Of a DNA stretch of 64,000 nucleotides, positions 10,631-25,600 are shown in pieces. Under the pieces are notes generated by a model. It was not told the DNA's origin and searched no databases. It worked only from the letters and a program-made list of their open reading frames with translations. Location of the stretch: the NCBI GenBank assembly GCA_009760885.1, contig CM019713.1, forward strand, positions 25,614,427 to 25,678,426, read 5' to 3'. This stretch comes from Achatina immaculata (Eukaryota; Mollusca; Gastropoda; Stylommatophora; Achatinidae). The stretch's first letter is position 1. Each line of letters opens with the position of its first letter. The position numbers and the translations under genes are program-made.

Positions 10631-13600
10631 GTGAGTCTTTTATGTGTTCATTTTTTTTTTATATAATTCAGAGTGTCCTACACAAAATGAAGTTGTGTCA
10701 AGCATAGAGAAAAAGAAATTGTACAGTTCAGTTAACAAGGCAAAGTAAGGTAGATAAAATCCCCATTTCCATGCCATTGAGCTGTATTAGGGATATGGTG
10801 TTAGGCCTGTATTTCCATGACCTACAGCACATGAAAATGTGATGTGATCATTGTCATGCTTGGTTGCATTTACCTTCCCAGATGTCTCTGGTACCCATTT
10901 CATAGAGGCTGGGCAGATCCTGGGGCCTTTTTTTTTTTGGTATGTACCAGAAAAAAATATCTCACTGTTAGGATCTGAACCCAGTACCACCAGATTTGTA
11001 AACCGCACACCTAACCACTCATCTGACAGGGAAGTAGTCCATTCTGTTTTCTTTTGTCACTTGTATTTTGTGTAAAGCTCTTTTCTAAGCCTCTTGAGGT
11101 CTTCCTGTCTCTGTCTAGCTGGTAGTACAGAGTATTCCTTCAGGCAGCAAATGAGTGCATTAACCATTTACATCTCCTTTCAGTAATTTCTTAATAGTAA
11201 AAATCTGGGTGTTCAACTTTAGTAGCCTCAAGAGACACACCTATAATTGGAAGTTGAGTGACGGGCCACATCAAAAACTAGTTTTTGTCATCTTTCATAA
11301 AGATGAGAAAAGGTTACATTTATGAAGTAAAGGTTACTTCATTGTATTTAATTAGCTTTCAGGTCTTTTAGATTTTTTTTCTTTGCATGTTTTGAAGAAA
11401 ATAAATGTTAATTTTAATGAAATATTTTCATAAAAACCTCCCTTGTGGACTGCATCCAACCCATGGGCTGCTAGCTGGATACCCCTAGTATAAATCCTTG
11501 ACAGTCATTTTAAAGTTACCCATTATATTCATCATCAATATGATCCCTCATAAATACCTTGCACACTGGGCAGGTAACTCTCCAGTCAAACCAGTACTGA
11601 AGATCTATATCTTCTGTGGGGTCTCTCTTGCACTCTGGAATTACATTTGAAAGGTTCTTTAAACCTTAGACCATCACAAACTGTTAAAATGGTTTTCTAT
11701 AAAATAACAATTAGACCTCAAGGTTTATGTCATTTGTTCTAAAAGTGTGTGTTCCTCATTCCAGTAATAGTCTGTGTTTCTCATTCCAGTAATAGTGTGT
11801 GTTTCTCACTCCAGTAATAGTCTGTGTTTCTCACTCCAGTAATAGTCTGTGTTTCTCACTCCAGTAATAATCCATGTTTCTCACTCCAATAATAGTCTGT
11901 GTTTCTCATTCCAGTAATAGTGTGTGTTTCTCATTCCAATAATAGAATGTGTTTCACATTCCAGTAATAGTCTGTGTTTCTCATTCCAGTAATAATCTGT
12001 GTTTCTCATTCCAGTAATAGTCTGTGTTTCTCATTCCAGTAATAGTCTGTGTTTCTCATTCCAGTAATGGTCTATGTTTCTCACTCCAATAATAGTCTGT
12101 GTTTCTCACTCCAATAATAGTCTGTGTTTCTCATTCCAGTAATGGTCTGTGTTTCTCACTCCAATAATAGTCTGTGTTTCTCACTCCAGTAATAGTCTGT
12201 GTTTCTCATTCCAGTAATGGTCTGTGTTTCTCACTCCAATAATAGTCTATGTTTCTCGCTCCAGTAATAGTCTGTGTTTCTCATTCCAATAATAGAATGT
12301 GTTTCACATTCCAATAATAGTCTGTGTTTCTCATTCCAGTAATAGTCTGTGTTTCTCATTCCAGTAATGGTCTATGTTTCTCACTCCAATAATAGTCTGT
12401 GTTTCTCACTCCAATAATAGTCTGTGTTTCTCATTCCAGTAATGGTCTATGTTTCTCACTCCAATAATAGTCTGTGTTTCTCACTCCAATAATAGTCTGT
12501 GTTTCTCATTCCAGTAATGGTCTATGTTTCTCACTCCAATAATAGTCTATGTTTCTCACTCCAATAATAGTCTGTGTTTCTAATTCCAGTAATAGTCTAT
12601 GTTTCTCACTCCAATAATAGTCTATGTTTCTCATTGTCTTCTTATGTTATTCTCAGTATTTTGTTGCCTCTCAGAACCTGAATTTCATTTTTTTTGTTTA
12701 TAAATCTCTCATTTTTCTGCTTCATACAAAAGTACAGTTTGACCTCACAAAACAAAAGAGATCCAAAAGTCCTGTTTTACAGGCCAGATCAAATACATAT
12801 ATCATTGTATTTTTTTTTCTTGTAGTTTAGATTAAAGCAAATTTGATAGGATGCCTGACATCTTCCCACAGATACTTATGCAGACAAAAACCAGCATTGG
12901 GATACATCTTGTAGCCCTTGTGACGAACCTGATGATTACACAGAGATAGAAGAAAACTGCACTCCCACCAGTAATACAAAATTACGATGCAAGCCAGGCT
13001 ACACGCAGGATCTTTCACAAAACTGTGAGTAAAGTTGTCAATTTTTGGTTTGTTTTTTTTTAAGCATATATAGATGAATGTTTTTGAGGAGTCGAGATAA
13101 CTTAATGGTAGTTTAAGACTACCTGACAGTGAACGTTTCAAATCTGACAAATGCAGAGATTTTATTTTGAGCTTATGGTTCCCCTGTGGTATCACTTTAT
13201 TCCTAGATTTTGTGTTATCACTTTATTCCTAGATTTTGTGTTATCACTTTATTCCTAGATTTTGTGTTATCACTTTATTCCTAGATTTTGTGTTATCACT
13301 TTATTCCTAGATTTTGTGGTATCACTTTATTCCTAGATTTTGTGGTATCACTTTATTCCTAGATTTTGTGGTATCACTTTATTCCTAGATTTTGTGGTAT
13401 CACTTTACTCCTAGATTTTGTGGTATCACTTTACTCCTAGATTTTGTGGTACCACTTTACTCCTAGATTTTGTGGTATCACTTTATTCCTAGATTTTGTG
13501 GTATCACTTTACTCATAGATTTTGTGGTATCACTTTATTCCTAGATTTTGTGGTATCACTTTACTCCTAGATTTTGTGGAACCACTTTACTCTTAGATTT

Positions 13601-16600
13601 TGTGGTATCACTTTACTCTTAGATTTTGTGGTATCACTTTATTCCTAGATTTTGTGGTACCACTTTATTCCTAGATTTTGTGGTATCACTTTATTCCTAG
13701 ATTTTGTGGTACCACTTTATTCCTAGATTTTGTGGTATCACTTTACTCTTAGATTTTGTGGTATCACTTTATTCCTAGATTTTGTGGTACCACTTTATTC
13801 CTAGATTTTGTGGTACCACTTTATTCCTAGATTTTGTGGTATCACTTTACTCTTAGATTTTGTGGTATCACTTTACTCTTAGATTTTGTGGTATCACTTT
13901 ACTCTTAGATTTTGTGGTACCACTTTATTCCTAGATTTTGTGGTACCACTTTATTCCTAGATTTTGTGGTATCACTTTACTCTTAGATTTTGTGGTATCA
14001 CTTTACTCTTAGATTTTGTGGTATCACTTTACTCCTAGATTTTGTGGTATCACATCCTAGATTTTGTGGTATCTCTTTACTCCTAGATTTTGTGGTATCA
14101 CTTTACTCCTAGATTTTGTGGTATCACTTTATTCCTAGATTTTGTGGTATCTCTTTACTCCTAGATTTTGTGGTATCACTTTATTCCTAGATTTTGTGGT
14201 ATCACTTTACTCCTAGATTTTGTGGTGTCACTTTACTCCTAGATTTTGGACTTAGTGTAAGGTTCCTGGAGGTAGATCCTGCCTGGAGTACACCAGAATA
14301 AACTGGATACAGTGATAGCAGAGTATTAAAGGAAATCATTTTTTTTTAGCTCTTTCCCTGTCAGAGGTAAAAATGCAGATGTTCCATTCTGTGCCAGACA
14401 AAAAAGTGCGAGTCTTGTTATGTATAGGGGATAATTTTTAACTAATTATTTCCATGTTAAAAGTATGTGTATTATGCCTCCAAATAGTTGTAAGTGTAAG
14501 ATTTCATAAATGAAGAGTTTTTTTGAGGAAAAAAGATGCAGTGTGATGATTTTAGCTGATAATTGTGTGTTACTGTCCATCAGATAGGTCTAAGACTGGC
14601 ATCGATTGACCAGCGATGTGTAGATCGATGTTGTCATTTTATCTGATCTCGTCGTGTGATTATGTTGCATATTCACTTAAAATAATACCTGAAATAACCT
14701 TCTAACTACTTCTCCAGCCCATCTAATAGTCAAAATCTACTTGGGATACATTCACGGACAGTGGTCTAGTCAAAAGGGGACATGTTTGCCTATGAAGTCA
14801 CACAAAAATTGATTTTTTTCAATCAAAGCACTGTATTTTGACCCCCGTTGTTATAATGCTTTCAAAATGGTGACAAAGGTCACTAGACATGCATATTAAA
14901 CTGTTTACAATCAAAAGTTACACTGGGTTTTTAATGAAACGAAGCTAGGGTCCCTATCGGGACCTTGGCAAAAACTTGACAAAGCGGAAGGGTCCCGATT
15001 GAGACCCTTGGCACGGGAAGAGTTAAAGTCTGTTTTTAACAGCTCATAAAAATCGAACATTTCCAACAAAAAAAAAATTGGACATTTTCTCCAAAAATTG
15101 GACTTTTACTCCCATGATGGTAGCAGACAAAAAAAAAGCATTACTTTTTTGTAGTGTTTGAATTGTATACATACTGCTTTTACTAGATTTACAACTTTCT
15201 TTGGGCAAATGTAGTTGTAGTGAGATTTATTTTGTGAAATTTACTTTGTGACAGTGTACAGTGTTACTGTTTTTATATTTTTAATGTATATTTCATAGCT
15301 TTTACTACTTATTTCTTTTTCTTTCATATCCAGTTTTCAAATAGGTCTTTCTATCCAGGTAAAGAGCTTTCTCTTTTTTTTTTCTGTGGAAGCTTTTGGT
15401 CTTTCATAGGTCATATTTAGGCAGCTGTGGATATATGAACCTGGGTGTTCATCGTTTTTTTGTTTGTTTGTTCAGTGGATATACATAGAAAGCTTATTTT
15501 TGTGTGCAAGACTGGGAGCTGAGAAAAATATGTAAGTGATCATACTTGATGGTGCTAAGCGACCCATAGCTGATATGCCAGCATCAGGGTTAGCGAACCA
15601 TAGCTGACCAAGACCCTGTCCCACCTCTCCATTGGTACACCCAGTAATAGGCCTAGCCCGGCTAACAGGGCAAGGGTTGCCACAGTCCTCATGGTAGTGG
15701 AGTCTGCTAAAGAAGCATTGCATACCCTTTGCTTTTTAGTTGTACTCCCATAATCTGCTCCCATGCGGATACAGTGCTGTGCTTAGCATTGCATACCCCT
15801 TGCATTTTAGTTGTACTCCCATAATCTGCTCCCATGCGGATACAGTGCTGTGCCTCAATATCTCTACAGCATCACCTACAAAGAACAACAGGTTGCAGTT
15901 AAATGGAGTTCGTACAAGTACAAGTACTTGATGGTGCCAGCCAAAAGAAGCTGGTCAAAGCCATATTCTTTTTTTTCCACACTGTGCTCATGGCAACAGG
16001 TTATTGGTCACATAGTCTGTCTTGTATGACCAACCTTACTCTAAGTTTGTTTCTTAAGTCAGGTCCTACCTGACACCACCAAAGACACACAAACATTTTT
16101 GTAATCAAACAACATAGCCACCATGTTTGACTGGAAAATGATACAGTGCCTATTTTAGAATTTATGCTAGATTAAAATTAACAACTCTCAACCAGGAAAC
16201 AGACTGGAGTATATTTTTACATTTTTAAAAAGCTGATTAAGTGGTCAAACGTTTAGGATAAGGTAGGGCAGCTTACAAGCCACAGGTTAGGCCAGATCAT
16301 CATCAAGCTACTGGTAGCAAAACTAACAAGATCAAGATAGTGACATGGAATGTTAGAACTTTATTCCAGGCTGGAAAATTAGAAAATGTAGAAAGGGAAA
16401 TGGAAAGAATGAAGATCAACATATTAGGAATGAATGAAGTTAGATGGACAGGTGCGGGGAAGATAAACTCGGATAAATATACAATAATATATTATAAATA
16501 TACAATAATATATTCAGGAGGTAAGAAACATGAACGAGGAGTAGGAATAATATTTGATGAGCAAACAGCAAGGACAGTTGTGGGATATTTGAACATCTTG

Positions 16601-19600
16601 GACCGAGTCTTACTAGCCCAACTGAAAGGACAACCACTAAACATAAATATTATACAAGTGTATGCTTCAACATCTGAAAGTTCTGAAGAAGATGTACAGC
16701 TATTTTATAATGACATAGAAACAGCCCTAAAACACACAAAGTCATGTGAAGTTACTATAGTCATGGGAGATTTTAATGCCAAAGTTGGTAAAGGAAGAAC
16801 TTTAGACACTGTTGGTGACTATGGACTGGGGGAGAGGAATGACAGAGGTAGTAAATTAGTTGAATGGGCAAAAATACACAGCATGGTTGTAGGAAACACC
16901 TGGTTTAAACAACATCCCTGAAGACTGGCAATATGGTGCAGCCCAGACAAAAAAGACTTTAATCAGATAGACTGTGTATTAATCAGTAAACATTTCTAGA
17001 ATGCATTACTGACAATAAAAACCGTGCCAGGAGCTGACTGTAATAGTGACCATGACCTACTGTGTGAAAAAATTAGAATAAAACTAAAGAAAGCATGCAG
17101 AAAAGTGAGAACCATCAAACTGAACACAGAACTCATTAAAAATGACCAAGAACTGCAAGAACAATACAGAGTTATCATAACAAATAGATACAATGCAATA
17201 GCAAAGATAAATAGTATGTATAAACAATGGGCAATGTTAAGAGATTCTATCCACCAAACTGTCAAGGAGATAATCATCATCATCAGGTGCCGTGCTGACT
17301 GGCGTTGGCTATTATGCTTCTCCAGAGTGCACGATCCTTCATGCAGGCCATCAGCTCAGTTGGTGATCTCTCACACCATCCCATCAGACTGTCCAGTATC
17401 ATTTCTCTAGGTCTTCCTCTTGATCTTCTTCCCTCTATTTTTCCTGTAGTTATAATATTTTCAATGCCCCCCTTCTCATCGCATGTCCTATGAAAGTAGG
17501 AGATAATAGCACCGAAAAAAGAAACCCCCAAGAATAAATGGATGACAGACAACATCTTAGGACTGACAGACGACATCTTGGGACTGATGGACAAGAGGAG
17601 GAGGAGTAAAAATAACTGAGAAAAATATAGCAAGATAAATAAAGAAATAAGCAAATGCAGAGAAGCGAAGTGTGGTTAAATGAACAGTGCAGACAAATAG
17701 AGGACTCCCATAATAAAGACAGCAAAAACATGCACAAACAAATTAGTGAACTCACAGGCAGGAAGACAAAATATACCACAGGATGCCTGAAATCAAAAGA
17801 AGGTAAAATGTTAATGAAAAAAGAAGACATTGTGGACAGAGTACATCGGTGAGCTATATGGAGGAGAAAGACCAGAATTAACACCAGATACTGAAAACTG
17901 TGATGGACCACCAATACTTGAAGATGAAATCATAGATGCTATCAAACACATGAAGAAAGGAAAAGCGACTGGGCCTGATAGTATAACAGTAGAAGAAATA
18001 GAGGCGCTAGAGGAGATAGGAATAAAAATAATAACCAAGTTACTGAATGACATTTACAACAGTGGTTATATGCCCAGTGACTTGCTTAAATCCATGTTTA
18101 TAGCGCTACCAAAGAAACCAGGTGCAAAGGAATGTGATGACCACAGGACTATCAGCCTCTCATGTCACATAACAAAGCTACTTCTGAGAATTATTATGAA
18201 AAGAACAAGGAAAAAGATAAAAATGGAAATAGCAGATGAACAGTTTGGATTTGTTGAAGGAAAGGGAACACACAGTGCTATTTATGCTTTACAAACGTGA
18301 ACAGAAAGAGTTGTAGAAGTACAGAAAGATCTCTATTTATGCTTCATTGATTACACCAAGGCATTCGACAAGGTGAGACATAATGAAATTATTAAAATGC
18401 TTGAAGACATCAGTATAGACGGCAAAGACCTGAGGATTGTAAAACATCTATACTGGCAGCAGGAAGCAGCGATTCGAGTTGAAAATATAACTGGAAAATA
18501 TCAGCCTATAAAACAAGGGGTGCGATAAGGATGTGTACTATCTCCAGACCTTTTTTTCTCTGTACAGCGAGAATATTCTAAGGACGATCATTACAGAACC
18601 AGGTATAAAAGTTGGAGGATACAATATTAACAACATTTGGTATGCTGACGATACAGTACTGATAGCTGAGAACCAACAAGACCTGCAAAAACTCTTGGTA
18701 AAGTTGCTAAGAAAGTGAGCAGAAAGGCTTGACTTTTAACATAAAAAAAGACAGAGACTATGGTTATATCTGAGAAACAGAATCTACCAGCATGCAGTAT
18801 AAAATTAAATGGAGCTATTCTAAAGCAGGTGCAGAAGTTTAAATACCTTGGAGCAGTAATAACTTCAGATGGGAAATGCAGATCAAAAATTAGGAACAGA
18901 ATAGGCCAAGCAAAGACTGCGTTTCAGAGAATGAGAAACATATTATGCAAAACATCCTTATCAATGAATGTTAGAAAATGAGTCCTAAAATGCTATATTG
19001 AACCTTTTCTTATTATATGAAAGTAAATCATGGACAATAGGCAGGTCTGCACAGAAATCATTGGAAGCAGCAGAATTGTGGTTTATTAGAAGAATGTAAA
19101 TTCCCTGGACAGTAAAAATAACTAATGAAGAATGTATGAGAAGAGCTGGATAGACAAAAAATCATGTGAAAAAAATAAGATAATAACTTTCATAGGACAT
19201 GTAATGAGAAGAGGGGCCATTGAAAATATTATAACAACAGGAAAAATAGAGAGAAGAAGAGCCAGGGGAAGATTGAGAGAAATGATACTGGACATTATGA
19301 CGAGATGGTGTGAGAGGAGATCACCAACTGAGCTAATGACCTACATGAAGGATCAGGTAATCTGGAGAAGCATAATAGCCAACGCCAGTTGGCATGGAAC
19401 CTGATTATGATATTAGGATAAGAGTTATGGTAAAGGAAGCAGGTCAGAACCCAGCTTATGCATATTCTAGTCAGCCCAGCTAAAAAAAAGACACCTAATA
19501 CATGTGTTAGAAAAAACTGTTGCCAAAATCACTCATGCAGTCTGCCCCATGGAACAGAAAAGAATGTTATATATGGTGGCAGACTTCTTTCTCTTCTTAC

Positions 19601-22600
19601 TCACAGAATGTTATATATGGTGGCAGACTATAATTCTTATCAGTAAATATGTGTTGTGTGTACAACATTGTGGTTTTACATTATATTTTTAATTGTAGCT
19701 CTGTAATCTTTACTGATATTCATTTGTTTGATGAATACTGTTGTGTTGATTTGCCACTAGACATTTGGTTGTTGCATAGCAATTGTTGGTGATAATCATT
19801 GTGTTGTAATTGTTATTGATATTCATTTAAACGATGAGTATATACAAGTTTGCTCTGAATGTAGAATGAAAGGAATCTTGTATAAACTAGGAAAAAAATA
19901 GGAACAGCTTTATTAATTAACGAGTACACAGTTGCGACGTTTCTGTTTGAACCTTAAACGTACAGAAACACTCAGGACAAAGAAATAGAGAAAGAAGATA
20001 AAATATAAATTCACATGAATACTGTGTTAAAAGTAGGAATGAAAAAAAAAAAACAGAATAAAATAAAATAAATGGAGCATTTAGACTTGTAAGAAGCTGT
20101 GTCCAGAAATGTGTGTGGTAGAGTGTTGAGAATGTTTAAATGTAGACTTGTAATGTGTGATAGGTGGGTCGTAAGAGTGGAGGGGGGGGGGGGAACCGCA
20201 GAAAGGGAAGAGGGTGATATAATGGTAATCTAGGCTGGGGAAGGTGGAACAAGTGATTGCAACTGGGACAGAGGGGTTGTAATCTGATGCTGTGAGGAAG
20301 TTTCGAAATGTGTGAAGCAGGTGAGAAAGGAGTGGAACTTTGTGAAAAGGGAATATGCTTGTGGGAGAGGGGAATGTTAGGTGTAACTGAATTTATAGTT
20401 TATGTGGTTTCATTGTCCCATATTCTTGAATGCTAGGTGGTTTCTGTCATAAATGTGACATTGTTTGATGGCTGTTACCAGAAAATCAGATTTGACTGTG
20501 GTTGAGGCCATCGAAGTCTTCCTTCTTCTTCATTCGCAAAAGGCCATTGAAGTGATTAGGAACTGGTTTAAAAGCATGCTGGGTAATATCATACAGGTGT
20601 TTTTGCATGTGGTTACCTAATTTGAGACCAGTTTCACCAATATAAGTTATCCTGCATCTTGTACATACAATGGCATATATCACATTATGGGACTTGCATG
20701 TGAATCCCTCATGGAGAGTGAGGATATTTTTGGCAAAGGTGATAATTTTCATTTCCCAGACTACAGGGCAGGTGACACAGCAAGGGTGGTTACCTTGTAA
20801 CAGTGTTACACTGTCAGCATAACCTTCCCTGCAGAAGGTGTAATCTTGAATATTTTTGTGCATGGCGATGACGGGTGTGTCCATTGCATTGAGGCACTTT
20901 TTGATTCAGGTTGGCAGTGGTGCACCCAAGATTCATCTCCAGCAGTAATCCTTTGGACCATGTCTTCACCTTCATATGCGTAATGACAGAGGTGCTCGGT
21001 TCATTTTGTGTTCATCATTCAGATCTCTGGGTACCCAGCGTGAGCAAACTTTCCGAAAATTCAATTGCTCATGCATTATTCTGTAGGCTAAGCCATGTGA
21101 ACATCCAATTGCACTTCCTGCACTGTCTATCGTTACTCGTCTATCAGCTCTGATAATCTCATTCACACATTGCAGTTGCTTCTGTTGCAATCTGAACAGG
21201 AGGCCAAGTCGGACTTTGTCAACAATTTTGATGTGTCCCTGAGAAAATTTTTTTACCCAATTATAGACTGCATTACGTGATAAACACTTTTCAGCATAAG
21301 CTGTAATCATTTCCTTATGAATGTCCTCAACTGAATGTCCTTTAGCCCACACAAATCGCACTACACTTCTCTGTTCTTCTTTGGTACACACTAACAGTTG
21401 GGTAGCCATTTTGTTATTGCTTTGCGCATGCGCACATAACTCCTAGCGCCCCCTACATACAGCTGTTATAAAGTTGGATGATGGTACTATCAAAAGATAT
21501 ATTTAAATACTACCTGATAACTGCCACTGATAAAATATTTCAATTTGCATGTTACATGGTGAATAAACTTGTTTACCATCAATTCAGATTACTAACAGGC
21601 TTCAAATTAGTTCATCTTCAGTATGGAAATCAATCACAAAATATCAGATACTTTAAATAAAGAATCATACAGTTGTCACTTTTCACTGACGCATAAAAAC
21701 ATACATAAACATACTGTATTAGAAACTACATGCATATATCCTGTACTCACAAAATGAGTAAGCCTAGGGCCATGATGCCGTACATTTTAATGAAAAATGG
21801 AATATTTCACAAGTTATAAGTTTCACACTTCCAGCAGATAGTGAAGGATGCAGTGCCAGAACAAAACTGTTTTCCTGGTTATTTACTGTATACCATATTT
21901 TATTATTTTTAACTTGTACAAACTCCCTGTAACTGCGAGCTGTTGTTCTTTGCAGCCGATGCTGTAGATATGTTGAGGCACAGCATCGTATCGGCATGGG
22001 AGCGGGTTATGGTGGCTACTTTTTCAGTCCTGGAGTACAGCTAAAAAGCAGGGGGTGTGCAGTGTTTCTCAGCAGACTCCACCACCATGGGGACTATGGC
22101 GATCCCTGCCCTGTTAGCAAGGCTATACCTGTTACTGAGGGTATCATGGAGAGGTGGGACAGGGTCTTGGTTAGCGACCCCTGATTCTGGTATATCAGCT
22201 ATGGGTCGCTGACCCTGATGCTAATATATCAGCTATGGGTCGCTGACCCTGATGCTAATATATCAGCTATGGGTCGCTGACCCTGATGCTGGTATATCAG
22301 CTATGGGTCGCTGATTACCTTATCGGGCATCTTCACCCCCTTTATTATTTTTAAATAAAATATTTGTCAAAATATATAACTGTGGAACCTGAGCTGTAAG
22401 TATGAACAGCCATAACTCTGTAAGTTGGTTCAGACTGTATTCTGGTTGTGCGTTCAGTGTGCACATGAATGCTATTTGATTTTGCTTGCAGTGTTCTGTA
22501 GTCCTTTTCTTTTGGATGCTTGACTTTTTTATGTGGCTGCTGTGCTTTTTTTGTCCTGAAGATCATTTCTAAACCCTGTTTCCTCTTCTTGCATTACAAT

Positions 22601-25600
22601 ATCCACCAGCTCTTTGATTCTATTCATGATGATTTTACAGAATACTTTTGAGGCAACTGATGGAAGGGTCACCCCTCTACAATTATTGCAGTCACTGAGA
22701 TTACCTTTTCTTTAATTTTAACAATAATACCTTTCTTCCACTTTGAAGGAACTTTTTCTTCTTCCAGATTTTATTAAACCTTCTCTGTAAGTGGCCTAAG
22801 TTGTTGCTGCCAATTACTTTTAGCACCTCATCTATTATCTTCTCATAAAACTCTAGATCTCATGATTGACCAACACTTCAGCTGGAATCATCATGTAGAC
22901 AATCTAATCAAATTCATTACACAAAAAGTTTACCAATTTACTAAAATTAAGCATTTTCTTGACATAAACACCAGAAAAAAATATACTACATATCACAGAT
23001 GAAAACACACTTGGACTATTGTTCCACAATCTGGAATGGTTGTTCCATGTCAAACATGAAAAGACTTTACTCACTTCAGAAATGAGCAGTAAAACTTATA
23101 GATGGCAAACATGCAGCACATATTACAAATAAAGACAAACATCTTGATATTGTAACCCTCAGGAAATAATATTCATTCTTATAACTTTAAACTTTGTCAT
23201 CATCTATTTTATATGGACTATATGCCTCCCCAAGCATAGTCTAAATTAGTTTAAAGTATGGCTTGATTGTTGTAATTTGTTAATACTGCTTTTCTATAAA
23301 TTTGTTAGTTTTTAATGAATTTAAGAATGCAGATTTAATTCATGCTGTTGCATAAATCAGAGTGTGGAGTGTATGGACAAGAGATAAGTTTATTATTTAT
23401 TTATGTAATCATTTAATTGTGTCTTCATGATTATTATGCTCATTAACAAATGCTGAATGACTGTGACTGATGAAAGCTGTATGATGAAGGGCAGAATGTT
23501 AGACGTTTGAAAATAAAGGATGTTTGTTTGTTCGTTCATTCTTCAGTGTCCTTGTTATTAGCCATAGCACCACTAATAATGCTAAAAATAACATCACAAA
23601 AAATTCAACCATTTTGGAGACCCCCCACCATATCCAAATCCCCATCTCTTGTGGGCATGTTTGGTCTAAAATATATAGTATCAACATTAATAATGATACA
23701 AATAATGATGAACTGTTAAGTAAAGCCTTGTTGATATTTCATTCAACATAGTCCCTCTTTGCTGTGTTCAGAGATGTTTGTTTACCGTTGTGAGTTTTTA
23801 CTCTTTTGTTTTGACTTTTTATTTTTAAAATTTGAAGATTTTTTTTTTTTTTTGGCCGTCTTTCTGCCTTGTTGATTAATATTTCTTTCTGTCTTTCTAG
23901 TTTATGGGTTAATGTGTAACAAATGTCCAGAATACCCACAACCTTGCAACAGTATGCAAACCACTGAAATGCCAGCCACGATGACGAACAGCAGCCCAGC
24001 TTACACAGAGGCAAGTGTGCTTTCAGCAAAACACTAATACTTTTTGTCAGTGGTGGATTAGCCATAGGCTGAACAGGCTTAATCTTATGGGCCCGGAGGG
24101 GCAAAGGGCCCAGAGTTAAGGAAAGAACTGTCAGATACAGATAATGGTTTCACTGTGTTTGATCTGTGTAACACAAGTCATTTAGTAGTTTCAGCATGTT
24201 TGATCTGTGTAACACAAGTCATTTAGTAGTTTTGCTGTGTTTGATCTGTGTAACACAAGTCATTTAGTAGTTTCAGTGTGTTTGATCTGTGTAACACAAG
24301 TCATTTAGTAGTTTCAGTGTGTTTGATCTGTGTAACACAAGTCATTTAGTAGTTTTGCTGTGTTTGATCTGTGTAACACAAGTCATTTAGTAGTTTCAGT
24401 GTGTTTGATCTGTGTAACACAAGTCATTTAGTAGTTTCAGTGTGTTTGATCTGTGTAACACAAGTCATTTAGTAGTTTCAGTGTGTTTGATCTGTGTAAC
24501 ACAAGTCATTTAGTAGTTTCACTGTGTTTGATCTGTGTAACACAAGTCATTTAGTAGTTTCAGCGTGTTTGATCTGTGTAACACAAGTCATTTAGTAGTT
24601 TCAGCGTGTTTGATCTGTGTAACACAAGTCATTTAGTAGTTTCACTGTGTTTGATCTGTGTAACACAAGTCATTTAGTAGTTTCAGTGTGTTTGATCTGT
24701 GTAACACAAGTCATTTAGTAGTTGTTGAGATCACAGCTAGAGGGGAATCGGGCTAGATAGCAGGAAATGGAGGATGTAGGTCGGAGGGGACAGAGGCCAT
24801 TACTAATTTTAAATGAGAGGCCTGAGTGGTGGTTAATCCATCGCTATTTGTTGTCCATTCTGAGATCATCCTTTTGTGGAGGAGATGAGAACATCCGTGG
24901 ATTTGTCCAGCGTGCTGTGATATAATCGTGGATGAGTTCTGCAGACTGCTGAACAGAAACCCTCAGAACCACCAGATTTATATCACTGAACTGTCCAGCA
25001 AAACAGCTTCAGATTCAGAAATTGTGATCCATTACAGGAGTTGCAGAAATGGTTATGCTGGAGACAACTGTGTACATGGTGTGTCTAAAAAGTTCAGTGA
25101 ATGGTATCAGAAAACAAACACAACAAAAGATACATATAAATTTCCCTTTATTAGCCTTCAAAATAATCACACCATCCTTCGCAACACACTTTTGGCAACA
25201 TTCATAAAGCTTCTGGAAACTGTCAACTTTAGGAATCGATTGCAGAACTGCTATCATATGTTCTTGGATTGCCACTTGTGCAGCACAAACTGGGAACAGA
25301 TTTTCTGCTTACCCAAATCTTCGCAGATTACTTTGTGCACTGTGTCCTTGCTAATGTCCAATTCCTTTGCCATCAGTCATAGAGGCAGTTGCTTGATCTC
25401 ATGCCAGGATTTGTCGCACTCAGTCAATCATGTTTGTGGTTCTGCTTGATGATGGGCGACCCGAATGCGGCTCATCCTCAGTCTGTGAAGTTCAGGATGA
25501 AAGGCTTCCCGTCGTGAAAGTGTTTGAACCAGTCATAAATACATTTTCTGCTCATGACTTCCATCCTGTGCACTTGCACCAACATTTCTTGCGTCTCCGT

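Noticed and set aside
11745..14247. CRISPR-like arrays
   Set aside because: Units are contiguous tandem repeats with no unique spacers, in a eukaryotic intron.
20486..20884. Single 132-codon protein
   Set aside because: It is a chance fusion: the first part is mariner sequence in a shifted frame, the rest Penelope GIY-YIG.
24928..25449. 173-codon plus-strand frame
   Set aside because: Most of it is the antisense of a mariner remnant; the first 45 codons lack splice or family support.
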